A stretch of DNA of 64,000 nucleotides from Primula veris (taxonomy: Eukaryota > Streptophyta > Magnoliopsida > Ericales > Primulaceae). The stretch is from the NCBI GenBank assembly GCA_963682055.1, contig OY821740.1, positions 37,778,795 to 37,842,794 on the forward strand, written 5' to 3'. The notes beneath the pieces are model-generated. The model was not told the DNA's origin, searched no databases, and worked only from the letters and a program-made list of their open reading frames with translations. Below are positions 39,644 to 52,272 of this stretch, piece after piece. A program made the position numbers and the translations under genes. Positions within the stretch are counted from its first letter, which is position 1, and every line of letters begins with the position of its first letter.

Positions 39644-40810
39644 GTTGTAAGGGTAGAATAGTCACTTGTTTAAAGATAGTCCACTTGAGCTTCCTTTTTA
39701 ACGAGTCAATTATACCTAGTGTCGCATAAGTTTTAGATATATTAAATCTGGTCCTTATTGTTTCAGTTTTATTATGAATAACCTTGTTTATGAATAGGAG
39801 ATCCCAAATTTGTAAAAAAAGTGCTTTATTTGGTAATGGAAATTAACAATCTTTTGAATTGGTTTTTTTTTTCCGTTGGCTCAGAATACTATATTAGTTA
39901 TGCATGTATGCATGTATGTTACGGTTTATCTACTTTTATTGTGTGCAAGACTTTGGAGAGATTAATAGAATTTCCTAAAATTTAATATATATGATTTTAG
40001 TAAGTATTGATTTATTTGAAAAGATGATATTGGTCAATTGGGAGATGATACGAATTTGAAGTAACTAGATAAAAAGGAAATGTTGTTCAATTGAGAGATG
40101 ATACGAACATGAATTAACTGGATAAAAATGAAATGTTATACATGCGTCTAACACAAGACTGTTATGTTCCACGATCAATTTTATAATTGTACATAACAAA
40201 TTGAACTGAAAAATGTGTTAAAAATTAATTTTTTTTGAATCCCAACAAACATTGAATTGGAAAGATCCGTAGCTAAACTAAATACATAACACGAGATAAT
40301 TGTGAAATACATACAAGACAAAAAAACTAACAGAAACTCCAAAAAACAGGTCAATCAACCAATACTGAGCCAGTTCAATTTTGAAACGCTTGGAAAAACA
40401 AAACGACATTGAATAAATTTTAAAATTCAAATTTTCGATAATCAGAACCAACGGAAGATTTAAGAGTAATCTAAAAAATCTAAAACTTTTACAATATTAA
40501 TATATTCTACCGGAAAGATGGTCACTATCATAATCTTACATCACCCGTCATAATTACAGATAAATATACACATGTAAGTCATCCTCCGACATATCAAGCC
40601 CTAATTCCGGCATTCATCGAACCCGGCCAAACTCTAATCTCAACCATAACACCAGCCTTGGTGTTACTACCAATCTTCATCAATTTGCCAAAACAATAAG
40701 CACTTCAGTATGAAATACTAAAAGATGTAGGACCAACAAGAATATTTAGAAAACAATGTTGCACCAGCCCATGTATTGAACCTCTTATTAAAGGAGGCTT
40801 ATCTCCACCT

Positions 40811-40816
40811 TTGACT
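40811..40816 (+). promoter_or_regulatory. proximal W-box of the WRKY gene
   Basis: TTGACT, 126 bases before the ATG, just upstream of the CT tract. Its closeness to the gene makes it the best candidate for autoregulation, but it may lie near or within the leader. Confidence 0.4.
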
Positions 40817-40852
40817 CTCCATTCCTTTCTTGCAATTTCAACTCTCTCCACC

Positions 40853-40877
40853 TTCTCTCTCTCTCTCTCTCTCTCTC
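40853..40877. repeat. CT microsatellite in the WRKY leader
   Basis: About twelve CT units some 65 bases before the start codon. CT-rich tracts are common in plant 5' UTRs and core promoters. Confidence 0.85.
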
Positions 40878-40941
40878 CATTTTATATACATACAACTTCT
40901 ATATCTATTTCTATTATATAATTATTTATTCAATTATATAT

Positions 40942-43877
40942 ATGATGGCGGTAGACATGATGAGTTACAGAGAAAACACCACCAACAACCTCACAGAAGA
41001 GTCCTCCGCGGCACGAGACGCCGCGAAAGCCGGTTTCCAAAGCGTAGAGATGCTCGTACGTATGCTCTCATCTCAGCCGTCCAATCTCCAAAACTCCCCA
41101 AAATTCAACGGCCAGATCGACTGCCGGGCTGTTGCTGACGTGGCGGTGAACAAGTTTAAAAAGTTCATCAGTGTGCTGGATCGGAACCGGACCGGTCATG
41201 CCCGATTTAGGCGTGGACCGGTGGTTCAGATCCAACGGGATGAGGTGAAGGAAGTGGGTGAACCGGTTGTGGTTCAGATCGGGTCCGGGTCGGGTTTTAG
41301 GGACCAACGGTTACCTCCTTTGCCGCATGGGTATTCGGGTCGGGCAAGGGTGAGCTCCGGGAATGGTGTTGCTCAGGTTCCGGTTGCGCCACCTCAGGTA
41401 AAATTTTATTATTATTATAGTCATGTTTATTTGCACTATAGTAGAAAATGGTTTTATTATGTAGTACAATTAGTGCTATTGCAAATGGCAAAGATGATTT
41501 AACTAAGCTGTCTTATTCTTATAGTACAATTAATATTATACCTCTTTTATAAGCAAACAAGCATTGCCTCAATATTATATATTGAAGTTTAGAATTATTT
41601 GTTTTCTCTTGAGATAATTAAGAGTATAGTAATATGTTTTCCTCCAAATTGACTTGATGCGATAATTAATAGAAAATGAATAAATAAGTTTTGCTTCTAT
41701 GTGAATTTAGTAATATGTAACATCACTATTAGTTGACTGTTTTAGACGTGTGAGTTTAGATATATTATTTGGTAACATGTAGACTTCTGTAGAATAGTGA
41801 ATTTGACAAAATTGGGTAGTGACAGGACTTTTTCGCTTTTCTTTTTTATGTGACAAAAGAAGTATAGCATTAATTGAAATTGATTAGTATAAAGTTTTGT
41901 GATTGGAAATGAATATTTCCCTGAGACTGGGTTTTTTGAAGAAGTTATGTACTATGGGAGTGAAGTGTAATTTTAGAAGAAATTTATTGTCGTTGGAAAT
42001 TGAATTTTAGTCCCCTAGTACATAATTCAGGCAGTACTGTTCATTAAATTTGCATAATTCACAAATGAAACACTTTATATAGGTAACAGAGTAGTCTGCT
42101 ATAATTGTCTATTATAGTTGTTTCATAATTTACTTAATAAGGGATTTTTTTGGTGTGATTTTACAGAACTTCCTAAATCGAGCTGACCCAGAGAACCACT
42201 TAATAAAGCAAAGATCTCTCGAAAGAAAAGATTCGACAAAAACCATCAGCTTCACTGCCTCACCAGTGCAAGTAGCGTCTGCAGGAACAACATCGTTTAT
42301 GTCTTCCCTAACAGGCGACAGCGACGGCCTACAGCCTTCAATGTCCTCATCGGGTTTCCAGATTACAAATATGTCGCAAGTTTCTTCATCTGTAGGGAGA
42401 CCGCCGCTTTCGGTGAATAATTTGAAGAGGAAATGTGGTTCGATTGATGGCGGCGAGGGACCCAAGTGCGGTAGCTCGTCCGGGCGGTGCCACTGCTCCA
42501 AGAAAAGGTAATAAGGGTTGCTATTTAGTGTTATTAGCATTTATGAAAATTGTTCATTTGGGTTAAGCGTGACGATTAGGTATCTGAAAATGGAGATCAT
42601 ATTAATTGACTTAAGTGGTTTTAGATTGATTGATTGCTCAAGTATCATAAGTTAAATTTGTATTGTCATAGATCTATAAAACATGCAAATAGAGGCAAAT
42701 AATTTTTTGGTCAATAAAGATAGTTATGTCCTTCTTGAGATTAGGAAAATGCAATACACTGAATTAAATCTTTCATTTTATTCTGGAATTTGGGAATCCA
42801 ATGTGTTGGGTTGATATTTGTGGTTATTGAAATTGTAAGATTTTTTATGGAATATTACACTCTTAAAAGCAGTAAAGAACTATGGACCTAGAAGTCAAAT
42901 TCACGTGAATTTAAAGCTTAGTTTACCTTGATTGAGATGTTCTTGTTAATCTAGATTAAATTTTTATTGATAGTTTGATTATTCTTTTGTATCAGAAAAT
43001 TAAGGGTGAAGAAAGTAGTAAGAATGCCGGCAATTAGTTCAAAGCTTGCAGATATACCACCAGATGATTTCTCATGGAGGAAATATGGTCAAAAGCCCAT
43101 CAAAGGCTCTCCACATCCAAGGTAGGATCCTTTTTTCATTTTTAATCAAAAACTATTTTTATAAGAAAGTACCATTCTTTTTCCTAAATGATATCATCTG
43201 AAATAATAATGGAGTGGATGTAAAGTAGAAACCAGTATTCCATTATTATGTAATGTGACTTTTGATGTGGGGCATTTTGTCATCTTTAGTTGACCATTAG
43301 TGCCACTATCATTGATTGTGGAAAATTAATTAGATCACATTATTTTCTTGCCATAAAAATACGTTTTTCCTGACTTTGTAATTATTGAGATAAATAACGT
43401 GGGGCTATTTGTCATCTCTAGTCGCCTGCTGTATCACTGCCATTTATTATAGATGTTGCAAATGTGAATTGGACTTTTGCAATGAGTTTAAAAATATATA
43501 ATGACTGTTTGTCTACTTTGTTGACGGTCATATATTCGCCGTTGATAGTTGACTAGTTTGGTTTTAATTTCAAACTCAAAAAACATATTTTCTTCTCATA
43601 GAGCTAGTTTCATTTTTCCAGTTTCTAATATTTAGCTACAAACAGAAATTGTCAATATATACTTAAACTATAATTGCATAAAACTAATCAAGTTTTTTTT
43701 TAAAATTTTTGTAGAGGGTACTATAAATGTAGCAGTGTGAGGGGTTGCCCAGCACGAAAACACGTCGAGAGAGCATTAGACGATTCGAATATGCTGATAG
43801 TGACGTATGATGGCGATCATAACCACTCACGATCTGCCACCGAGGCATCTGCTCCGTTAGTTCTTGAATCGTCGTGA
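40942..43877 (+). CDS. WRKY transcription factor, group IId
   Basis: Four exons (40942-41397, 42167-42507, 42996-43121, 43715-43877), all GT..AG and in phase, give 361 residues. Near the N-terminus is the calmodulin-binding C-motif around [11 protein letters not shown] through RTGHARFRR (about 70-91), which with the HARF signature marks group IId (Arabidopsis WRKY7/11/15/17/21/39/74 type). A basic Cys cluster follows (KRKCGS with C242, then C253, C260, C262), then the WRKY domain with WRKYGQK at 293-299 and a C-X5-C-X23-H-X-H zinc finger. The last intron splits the domain in the Arg codon of PHPR|GYYK, the usual IId position. These nuclear proteins bind W-boxes and mostly act as calcium/calmodulin-linked regulators of basal defence. 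The start is the first of two adjacent ATGs; either would leave all domains intact. The overlapping frame at 40830 is a shadow. Confidence 0.95.
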
Positions 43878-45111
43878 ATCCGATCAACATCCGACTGTCA
43901 AGAAAAGAGTTCAACAAGGGAGAAGGAAACACTGGATTAAAAAAAAGCCTGATAAAGATGAGAAAATTTATTCTAGTGTTGGTCAACTAAGGGCACTGTG
44001 CTTGTCTCCTACAGAACTAGTGGGGTACATAGAAAATTACAAGACAGGGCCCAGTTTTTTATAAATATATTCTCTCTTTTTTTTCTTTTTCTCTCTCATG
44101 CCCGTTGACACCTTTTTTTATTTGTTTTCCATATTAAATAGAAAGAGATAGCTAGTTGTGGATTTGGTGGGATGTGAATCATTTATTAGTTTAAGATGTG
44201 ACTTTTCATCCTTTACAGTTTTTATTTTTTTTCTTAATGCTATCTGAGCAAATTATAATTTTCATCTCTATATTTTGGAATGTTTTCTATTAGGTCCTCC
44301 TCATGGTCTGATTAATATGGTAGTAGTCTCTACTATATTATGAAAAGAAGTTACTTTTTACCATTTATTTGGTTTTGAAAACACACAAAAGTAATGTACT
44401 CTTCTTTATTTATGTTAATAAAGAAACCAAACTAATTAATATACTTTTGGAATTATGGTAAGTTTATTGGAATTATGGTAAGTTTATTGGTAACCAGTAA
44501 CCACTGATTTCTGAACCTGTTCAACTTTGAGGATTACTGGAGAGGTGAAAAAAACATCGGCACATTTAGGAGTTGAGCAAAAATCTAAGTATATGTTAAT
44601 TGTTATGGAAATTATCTTTTGTGTGTAGTATCCCTAAAATATAAAGCCTAAAATCTCTAGTAAAAATTATTTAAGATATATTGACATAACAAAGTTTCTT
44701 TTCATATATTGGCATTACATTCGCCTTCGGCCCAGGTGGGTGACTAACTACGGGCTAACACCCTTTGTATGAGATTTTTAAAAAAAAATTCCATATATTT
44801 TGTGAAAAAATTGTCGATTATAGATTTTCGGTAGCTACATAATTACAAAAAAATATGAATATATATGCAATTCACCCTACGCACATTGAAATTCTGGTTC
44901 TGGCAGTGCTTTAGCCCTCTATTTAGAGAAGAGATAAAAATGTGAGGCGACCAGAATTTACTCTTTAACGTTGGTAACCAGTTGGCTACTTAATTGACAT
45001 ATCGTAATTTATTGGTCAATATTGTTTATTCCCAATACCGGTCGTGGTTGGGTTGTCTACAAGACTCATTTGAAATTTCCACACACAACTCGGTATAAAA
45101 TTGACGTTGAT
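43878..45111. other. WRKY 3' flank and spacer
   Basis: The first 200-400 bases should contain the WRKY 3' UTR. A 20-base unit containing GGAATTATGGTAAGTTTATT is tandemly doubled at about 44450-44490. No gene seen. Confidence 0.5.
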
Positions 45112-45789
45112 CAATAATTTTGGAGCGATAGTCAATGTGAAGCCAGTAAATGAAATAATGTTATTCTATAATATGTTGCAAGGGGGACGCGTCTTATAAG
45201 GCATGGTTGACAAATTGGTCCTATTTTGTTTTTCTTTGAATATACTTTTCTATGACTACATATGAAGGGGTGGGAATACATGGGTATACTATCCCATCGA
45301 CTTGTTTGTTTTAAGTGTGCTTAAAATGTGATGGACAAAGTCCGACATTTGGTAAACAAATTAAAATGAGATTAAATGTCCCGTGAAACTCCAAATAATA
45401 GTAAAATAGGTATTTACAATAGATAAGTGGGTAGTATTAACATTCTAATCCCGTCATCATTTTTAATAATATGCTTATATCGATAGACTTATAATCTCGA
45501 AATGTGTAATAGCGCAACCAATTGCAATTAATTAAGTCACTACTTTTTATATATAGAAAATTAGCCTTTAATTTTACAATTCTGGTTCCGTCAATAGGTA
45601 CTGCTTAGTCATTACAATCAGCGAATTGAATTGGGTTCATTAGAGAGAACGTAAACCAAACTCTATTCAACTTCATTGGTGTTCTGTCTGAGGAAAACTA
45701 AGATTAAAAACCAAAACAAACCAATTGCAATTAATTAAGTCACTACAGTTTGCTTCAGCTTGGTTTGGACCATTTGAAATTTAACTAAT

Positions 45790-46394
45790 TGATAGAACAT
45801 AAAAATCAGACCCGAATATTTTATTCGGGTCATAATCAACCCACTTTATAAATGGGTATCCAACGCTTAAATGGGTCATCTCATACTTTTTATAAGGAAT
45901 TGAGGTGCTACTACCCAAAGCCCAAGCCCAATCAAAGGGGGACCCTCGTCTGAAAACTTCCTGGGATGAAGACATTTGTCAATATCCTAGAAGGCGCAGT
46001 TGCCTATAAATAGCCAACTACCCCTCCTAGAAAAGGACCAAAAAATCTATCCAAAAAATATAGAGAGAAGTTAAGAAAAGAGAGAAACTAACCAAAGCAT
46101 ATCACTTCGAGAAATAAACCGAGACAAGACAGCCGAGCACCGAATAAAAGAGGAGAAAGATTAAGACGAGAGATTAAATAGTTATATCGAGCATAATCGT
46201 AAAACCGAAATACTCATCCGAGCAAATGTAATAGTCCGAATAAGGACAATAATCCGAACAAATGTAATAGTCCGAATAAGGACAATAATCCGAGCAATAA
46301 TAAAGAGCAGGAAGTATCATTTACTCACGGTTTAGTTATCATTATATCATTGTTGAAAGGCCTAACGCGACCGACCAAAGTTATGGACTTATCA
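45790..46394 (+). mobile_element. solo LTR in duplication copy 1
   Basis: A 605-base element from TGATAGAACATAAAAATC to ATGGACTTATCA flanked by the 5-base duplication CTAAT (45785-45789 and 46395-46399). Copy 2 has the uninterrupted site AATTTAACTAATATTGCTTA at about 56655-56680. It contains a twice-repeated internal unit AATGTAATAGTCCGAATAAG and a TATAAATAGCC TATA-box-like sequence near 46004, as expected of an LTR promoter. Confidence 0.95.
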
Positions 46395-46877
46395 CTAATA
46401 TTGTTTAATCAGGAAAAAAAAAATGGACTAAGCTTCAATAATATAGCATGTTAATGAAACATAACGAATGAATACTTCAAGCATTACTTATAATTTAAAC
46501 AAATTCATCACATGAACGTCTACAGAAATAACAAAAGTTACAAGTTTCAGAGCAACAATCTTCCAACATGCATGTCAAAATATTCACAATTTATAACTAA
46601 TTATACATTATCGATTGGCTCAGTTTGGTTTTAAAAACATGAAACCGCAAACCGGCCCAATTAAATCGATTTTAAAAACCTTAAAGCAAACAAAAAGCAA
46701 TAAATCGAACCAATTAATTCAGTTTTTATAAGTTTAAACCAAGCCAAACCGATCACTAGCTAATTGTTTTGATTCGGTTTTTGATCGGCTCGAGATTAGG
46801 TCGCTTTGCACGTTTCCATCAACTTTTATTCTCTTATACTAAGCATTGGTAAAAGGTAACAATCGGTTTATTTTCTA

Positions 46878-47285
46878 AGAACATCTATAATAATTGTGTT
46901 AAATTTTTATTATTAAATAGTAACACATGTGCATGTTAAATGCCACATATTTATGTTAATGTTAACAAACATACAGATGTCAAATGAGTGCATTTCTTTA
47001 ACAATATTATCTATCGGATAAAAACAAATATTATACTAAATAAATAAGAAAGGGAGTGTGTTATTTTTTGTTTTATTGTAGGATTTAATATAGGAGTTAA
47101 TCAACCAAATTGACATGCTATCACTTAACTATGTTAACTTTGTTGTTAAATATAACAACAATATTAACAACATTAATTTTAATGAGTTAGTTAACAACAC
47201 TATTGTGGAAAAAAAAACATGTATATTAACACATTTATCTAATAATTGACTTAATAACACTATTGCATATCTTTTAAGCCCTTTT
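46878..47285. mobile_element. MITE-like insertion in duplication copy 1
   Basis: About 400 bases present here but absent at the equivalent place in copy 2 (about 58400). The ends are imperfect inverted repeats: AAGAACATCTATAATAATTG on the left and the inverse of AAAGATATGCAATAGTG on the right. The interior is rich in TAACAA words. This resembles small hAT-type elements whose ends read like GAGCATCTCCAATAG. The target duplication is too degraded to be sure of the family. Confidence 0.65.
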
Positions 47286-49331
47286 TGAGAAAGTTGTGAT
47301 TTGAGTAATTAAACTGTTGTATTCATGAAAAAACACAAGAAGCGGTTGAGTCTATGATGTAAAATTCCATGAGATGGCCACCCTTTCAATTATTCATTAC
47401 TACACTGTAAGGAGATGGGTCTTCATCTTCTTTTCCTTGCAATCACTTTATTAGCTTGTATTTTGCTTGATACGATACCAAAATAAGAATAATGACCTAA
47501 TGGTGCACACACATAGTACACACGCTAACAAAAGTTCAGCAAATTAATTAATTTTGGTTACTATTTTGGGGATTTTCCTACTTCTCCAAAAATAGAAATA
47601 AATAAGTATTGCAGCAAGCACACCGTGCTTTTTTAATAAAAGGCAAAAAAATAGTTTATTTTGTGCTTGCTACGTAAATGGTTGTAGGTTCAGCAATGTA
47701 AATGGGAGATTCACTAGCTAGAGTTTTTGTTGCCCGATCTATCGTTGATAGTACTAGTTAGAATGGACAATATAGTAATTTTTGTAGACAATTTCAGAGA
47801 CCTCCAATTTCGAGAAAACCCTAAAACTAGTTAAAAAAGAACTTCTACCGAGTGCTAGCTACCTTTTCAGATATATCTTTTTAAAAAATAAAATTTTCAA
47901 ATACTTTCTACTAGTTCTCAGCGAGCATAAAATAATGGGACGTAAATGCGTGGGGAAGTTGGGGCACAATTTAGGAAATAATCAAATTTCTTCTTATATG
48001 AATAATATCCTCACCAAACATTGTCTTAATCCATAAAACGGTATATTGCAAAATGGTGTCCCGATACAAGCTTTGTCCTGATACAAACAGTATTCTGGTC
48101 AATGTTTATAACGTCTAGTTTTGAAAAAGTATAAGATTTAAAAAAAAAAATACAAAATTCTATGAGATATTCAGATTATTCGGTATTTTGGTCAACTTTA
48201 GCCAAAATTATTTATTTAAATTGGATTGCGTAGATCTGGTAATGCAAACAAATTTAAAAGAAAAACATCTTTACCGCAACATTAGAGACTAAATATGTTG
48301 CTTTTCAAAGTATGTTTCTTACCAACTCAACTATTTTATTACGTTTTTTTTTGGCAAGGAAACAATATCATAAACCGGAAAAAGGAAATCATAAATGAGA
48401 TTTAATGGTCATCAACTTGAAAATAAATTAAATCCACAAACAATAGTCATCGGGTGGAGAGAACGATTTTTAAAACATTTAAAATTCAAAGAATCATATA
48501 ATTAAAGTTATGCAGTCACAAATAATCTACCTTGTAATAAAACAAAGTACTTGAAATCACGTCAATTGCATTTAATTTTTACAGAAAGAAAGATATTGGA
48601 CAAATTAATGTGTATTTATTACTCCTTTATTTTCTTTATTTGTATAGTATATGATTCCTTTGAACCTTGTAGATCCCAATATATATATATATATATTTTT
48701 TTTTTTGATCGCAATTAAGCTATTTATCCAGATCATCTCTATCTCTTTCTAGACGCCGGCCTAACCCTTGGTAAGATAATTCTATCTGTTGTGGTTGATT
48801 TTGAAGTTTATACAACTTTGTAATGAAAGAATTATTTATAATTCTTATATAAATATTAATTCATTAAACATAAAATAAATATTTCTTATTAAAGTGGTCC
48901 ATATACATTACATGAATTATATAATTTATGATTTAAACATAAATTTATGAGTTAAGAAACTCTACATTTCCACCATAATGATCGGTTGAGATTGATCCTA
49001 CCTTGATGGACGGTAAAGATCGAAAGTACATGAAAAGTCTCGGATTCTCCTCCTACCTATATAAATGACCCAATACCATCTGAATTTATGTCAAATACAC
49101 ATACATAAACAACACATAAATAGTGTTGTGATAGACAAAGGAGGAGAAAACCAAATCTCTATCCCGACGATCTACCTCCGCAATCCGAACTCAACTCTTA
49201 AGTCCCCAGTTCATCGTCCTTGCGCATAGCTTAATGTATGTATTTTGACATACATCATATAGAAAAGATCGTAGATAGTTATGTTAATAAATTTTCTAAC
49301 ATAATAGTATAAGTTGTAATTAACTTACATT

Positions 49332-49372
49332 TGGTATCAGAGCCTAAGTTATTTTTTATTTGGTATCAGAGC
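49332..49372 (+). other. primer-binding site, present twice
   Basis: TGGTATCAGAGCCTA occurs at 49332 and again at 49361, separated by an AT-rich spacer. The first is in the usual position two bases after the LTR; the second is a local duplication. Confidence 0.8.
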
Positions 49373-49944
49373 CTAGGTTACATAAATATCTGAGCCTAGC
49401 ATAATACTCTACTGGAATTTTAAGAACTTTGGACTTGTTTGGTGAATTTACTCTATGAAGTAAATAATAATTTTGTACTATGTTGTATTTGTTTGTTTTT
49501 CCTCAAGGAATTGGTTGACATTAGAATTTTAACATTATCAAATAAACATCCATAAAGTTATATAAACGTTTATTAACATATCCATATATAAGATGAAGTC
49601 ACGTAAGCGTCAGTAAGTATTTCTCATGTAATGAGTTACATAATTGATGTTTTGTAAGCTTAAATGTGTTAGTGGCTTTTAGCCATTTAATGGCCAACTC
49701 ATTCTTGATAGTTAATAATGTTAGTTAAGTTAATGTACACATATATGTTATGCCTCAAGACTATAAATGACTTTTCATTACGCGTAGCTTCAATTGTATT
49801 AAGCAGTGCCGCATAAGAAATTGATAAAGACTTGTGAGTTCGATATGACAATTGAATGAGAATTTAAAAAGTTTTGTAACATAAGCATGATATGAATGAA
49901 TATAGAAGTATATTACAAAACTACATATTTGAGAATGAGTTGGT

Positions 49945-51120
49945 TGTTGGCCCGTGTGCGGCTAAACCTTAGAGGGGGGTGAATAAGATTTATGGCGATT
50001 TTCGCCTAATTTAAATTACTAAGCAACTAACACCCAACTTACGCAATTCTAAACTTAAGCGTTTAATAAAAGTTAATAAAATGTTAGAAATCCTAAACGC
50101 AAGCAAGAATATAAGCAATAATTAAGTTGCGGAAAGTAAATAGTAAGGGAAAGAAAATGACACCGATACTTATAGAGGTTCGGCAAACGGCCTACGTCCT
50201 CTCCTCGGTACTACCGAGTATTTCACTATAAATTGTTTTCCCGGATATTACAATCCTAACGAGCTAATCGACCGATTAAGCTCCCCCTCACTTTATGAGT
50301 GTCCCGAAATGAAAGACCTAGAGCTTTTAAGCTTCACTTGCTTACAAATCCTCTACCCGATCACTCGCTCACAAAAATGAGTTTATAAAATACTCGTTAC
50401 AATTTTATCGAAAATTGAAACAACACCCACAATTTGATTGCTTCTAAAATAAGCTAATATGTGGTTTTGATGATGTTTGATCTTTGTTGGAGCTTGTATC
50501 TCTTTATCTTCACTTTCTCTCTTTTCGAAGTATTTCACCAAAATGGTGATTTTGGGTTTTTGTATATGAGAGAGGTTGAATGATTGATTGGTATTGTAAT
50601 TGGTGTCTTTTGAAAGTGAATTGGGTTGGTTTTTTATAATCACCAAAGACTGTTTTTCTGTATATGACCGTTGGAAGTGGTTGAGGCTTTTTTCAAAGGT
50701 TTTAAGCTGTTTTCCAGAAAAAGCTGAAAAGCTGTTTTCGAAATCTGTAGAAAACGATCGGTCGTTATTCAGAAAACAATCGGTCGTTTCTGAGTTTCGA
50801 TCGATCGTTTTTCTTGTGGACTCTCTGGAAGAAATCAGAACAAAAACGATCGGTCGTTTTTGTACAGACGATCGGTCGTTCTTCAGTTTTCTCGTTAATC
50901 TTCAAAAGCCCGTAACTTCTTCGTTTTAGCTCCGATTCTGGTTCCGCTTGAACCTGTGGCTTCGTTTTTCTGAGCTCTATCTTTCTGGCGTGCTGGAATT
51001 TACAAATTCTCTTTTTGGAAAAGACAAGCATTATATCATCGAAATAGAGAAATCGTAAAATCATTAAACGCATAATCAATGTTATAATCAAAATCAATTA
51101 TTGAACCCCATGGTTCAACA
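49945..51120 (+). mobile_element. solo LTR nested in the non-autonomous LTR element
   Basis: A 1176-base element from TGTTGGCCCGTGTGCGGC to CCCATGGTTCAACA with a perfect 5-base target duplication TTGGT (49940-49944 and 51121-51125). It includes AGAGGGGGGTGAATAAG and AGAGGTTCGGCAAACGGCC, sequence types common in plant LTRs. A five-fold repeat of CGATCGGTCGTT-like words lies at 50755-50880. No internal domain remains, so the element was reduced by LTR-LTR recombination. The ORFs across 50600-51097 are translations of this LTR. Confidence 0.95.
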
Positions 51121-51582
51121 TTGGTCATTGCTCATTGCTCGTTAAATTAAGAGCTTTATATATGACGCTAATATATGTTATAATGATCAATAAAGGCATT
51201 GATCAATTTTATGCCTTATTGCTCAATAAATGTATGGAGAAATTATAAGTTAAATTTCTCAATAAAGGTATAGAGAAATCACTATATTTCTTAATAAAGT
51301 ATTGTGCAATTTATGTCTTATGACATAAGTGACTGAATGTATTATCACATGTATTATAAAGAAAACTTATATAATTCTTTGAGTACAAAACTCATAATAA
51401 TAATTGCAAATTAATTTCAGGACTTAGATTATCGATCTTATAGCCGAGTCGTTGAAAATGAACGTTTGCAATTATTTTTGACAACTAGCATTCAAATGGT
51501 GTTGAGTTCACATAATGTAAATGATAAGTTTTCGAGACTAAGTTTAGAAACAATATTATCAATAACACACATAATGATTGTA

Positions 51583-52272
51583 CAGTAAAACCTCTCTATA
51601 AGAATACTCCATATAAGAATAATCTCACTATAGTAATAAAAAATTCCGGTCCCAACTCGGGCCAGTTCAAAATAGAAATAAACTCTCTATTGTCATATTC
51701 CGTAGTTTTTTATGGTCCCGTTAGTTATAAATCCACCTTCTTATAGGAATAAAATACATTTCATTACAAAAATATATATATCTAGTTACAATAAATTTAT
51801 GATGATGTAAACTACTTATGTAAGGTTGTTTGCGATGATGACTTAATTTTTTGTATTGTTACCACATCTTTTAACTTGTGCGTCCGTACTAGTTCGTCGA
51901 CATAAAAACCATCTTGTTGAAGCCAAAACATTTCTAACTTGTCAAACATTTTAAAATTTTCTTGACATGAAACCTTTTGTATTTCTATACTATCATCCTC
52001 CGGGTTATCTTCTTCTGCATCTTGCCTAATTACAGCAACGATTTCTTCATCGGTTAATGTATTTGTTTTCTACATACATGTATTTGTTTAACTAAACTTT
52101 TGATAGATTTATTTGATTGTTTTACCTTATAATGAACCATGTATATGTATCTAATATTATGTAAATACATATATTTTTTATTTTTTTAATATGTAAACTC
52201 TATATAGGAATAACCTCCCTATAGTAATATCTTTTCATGGTCCCCACAATATTACTGTATAGAGGTTTTACT
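51583..52272 (-). mobile_element. pogo-like (Tc1/mariner) transposon, internally deleted
   Basis: A 690-base element with terminal inverted repeats CAGTAAAACCTCTCTATAAG and the inverse of CAGTAAAACCTCTATACAG, flanked by TA on each side (51581-51582 and 52273-52274). These ends match the plant pogo-like group (Lemi1/Emigrant type, CAGTAAAACCTCTATA). It holds only the last part of a transposase reading frame on the minus strand. It sits in the interior of the LTR element. Confidence 0.88.
51812..52069 (-). pseudogene. C-terminal remnant of a pogo/Tigger-type transposase
   Basis: On the minus strand an open stretch of about 85 codons reads TLTDEEIVAVIRQD, NPEDDSIEIQ, KMFDKLEMFWLQQDG, TIQKIKSSS and ends at TAG (51812-51814). 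An AG just before it (TATGTAG) could be the acceptor of a lost intron. The acidic region plus a LEMFWLQQ-like helix is what follows the DDE domain in plant Tigger/CENP-B-like transposases. The DNA-binding and catalytic parts are missing. Confidence 0.6.

Larger units (their letters stand above)
37796..40941. other. upstream region of the WRKY gene
   Basis: No gene is recognised. Pyrimidine-rich and AT-rich sequence. The segment 39400-39720 is less AT-rich and carries clustered W-boxes and a G-box (listed separately). The frame at 39505-39729 has no recognisable motif. Confidence 0.5.

Noticed and set aside
40830..41138. 102-codon frame overlapping the WRKY start
   Set aside because: Out of frame with the WRKY domains; begins in the CT-rich leader.
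41068..42540. Antisense frames across WRKY exons 1 and 2
   Set aside because: Shadows of the coding exons on the opposite strand.
50383..51097. Three reading frames of 87-110 codons
   Set aside because: They lie within the solo LTR at 49945-51120 and translate its repeats.
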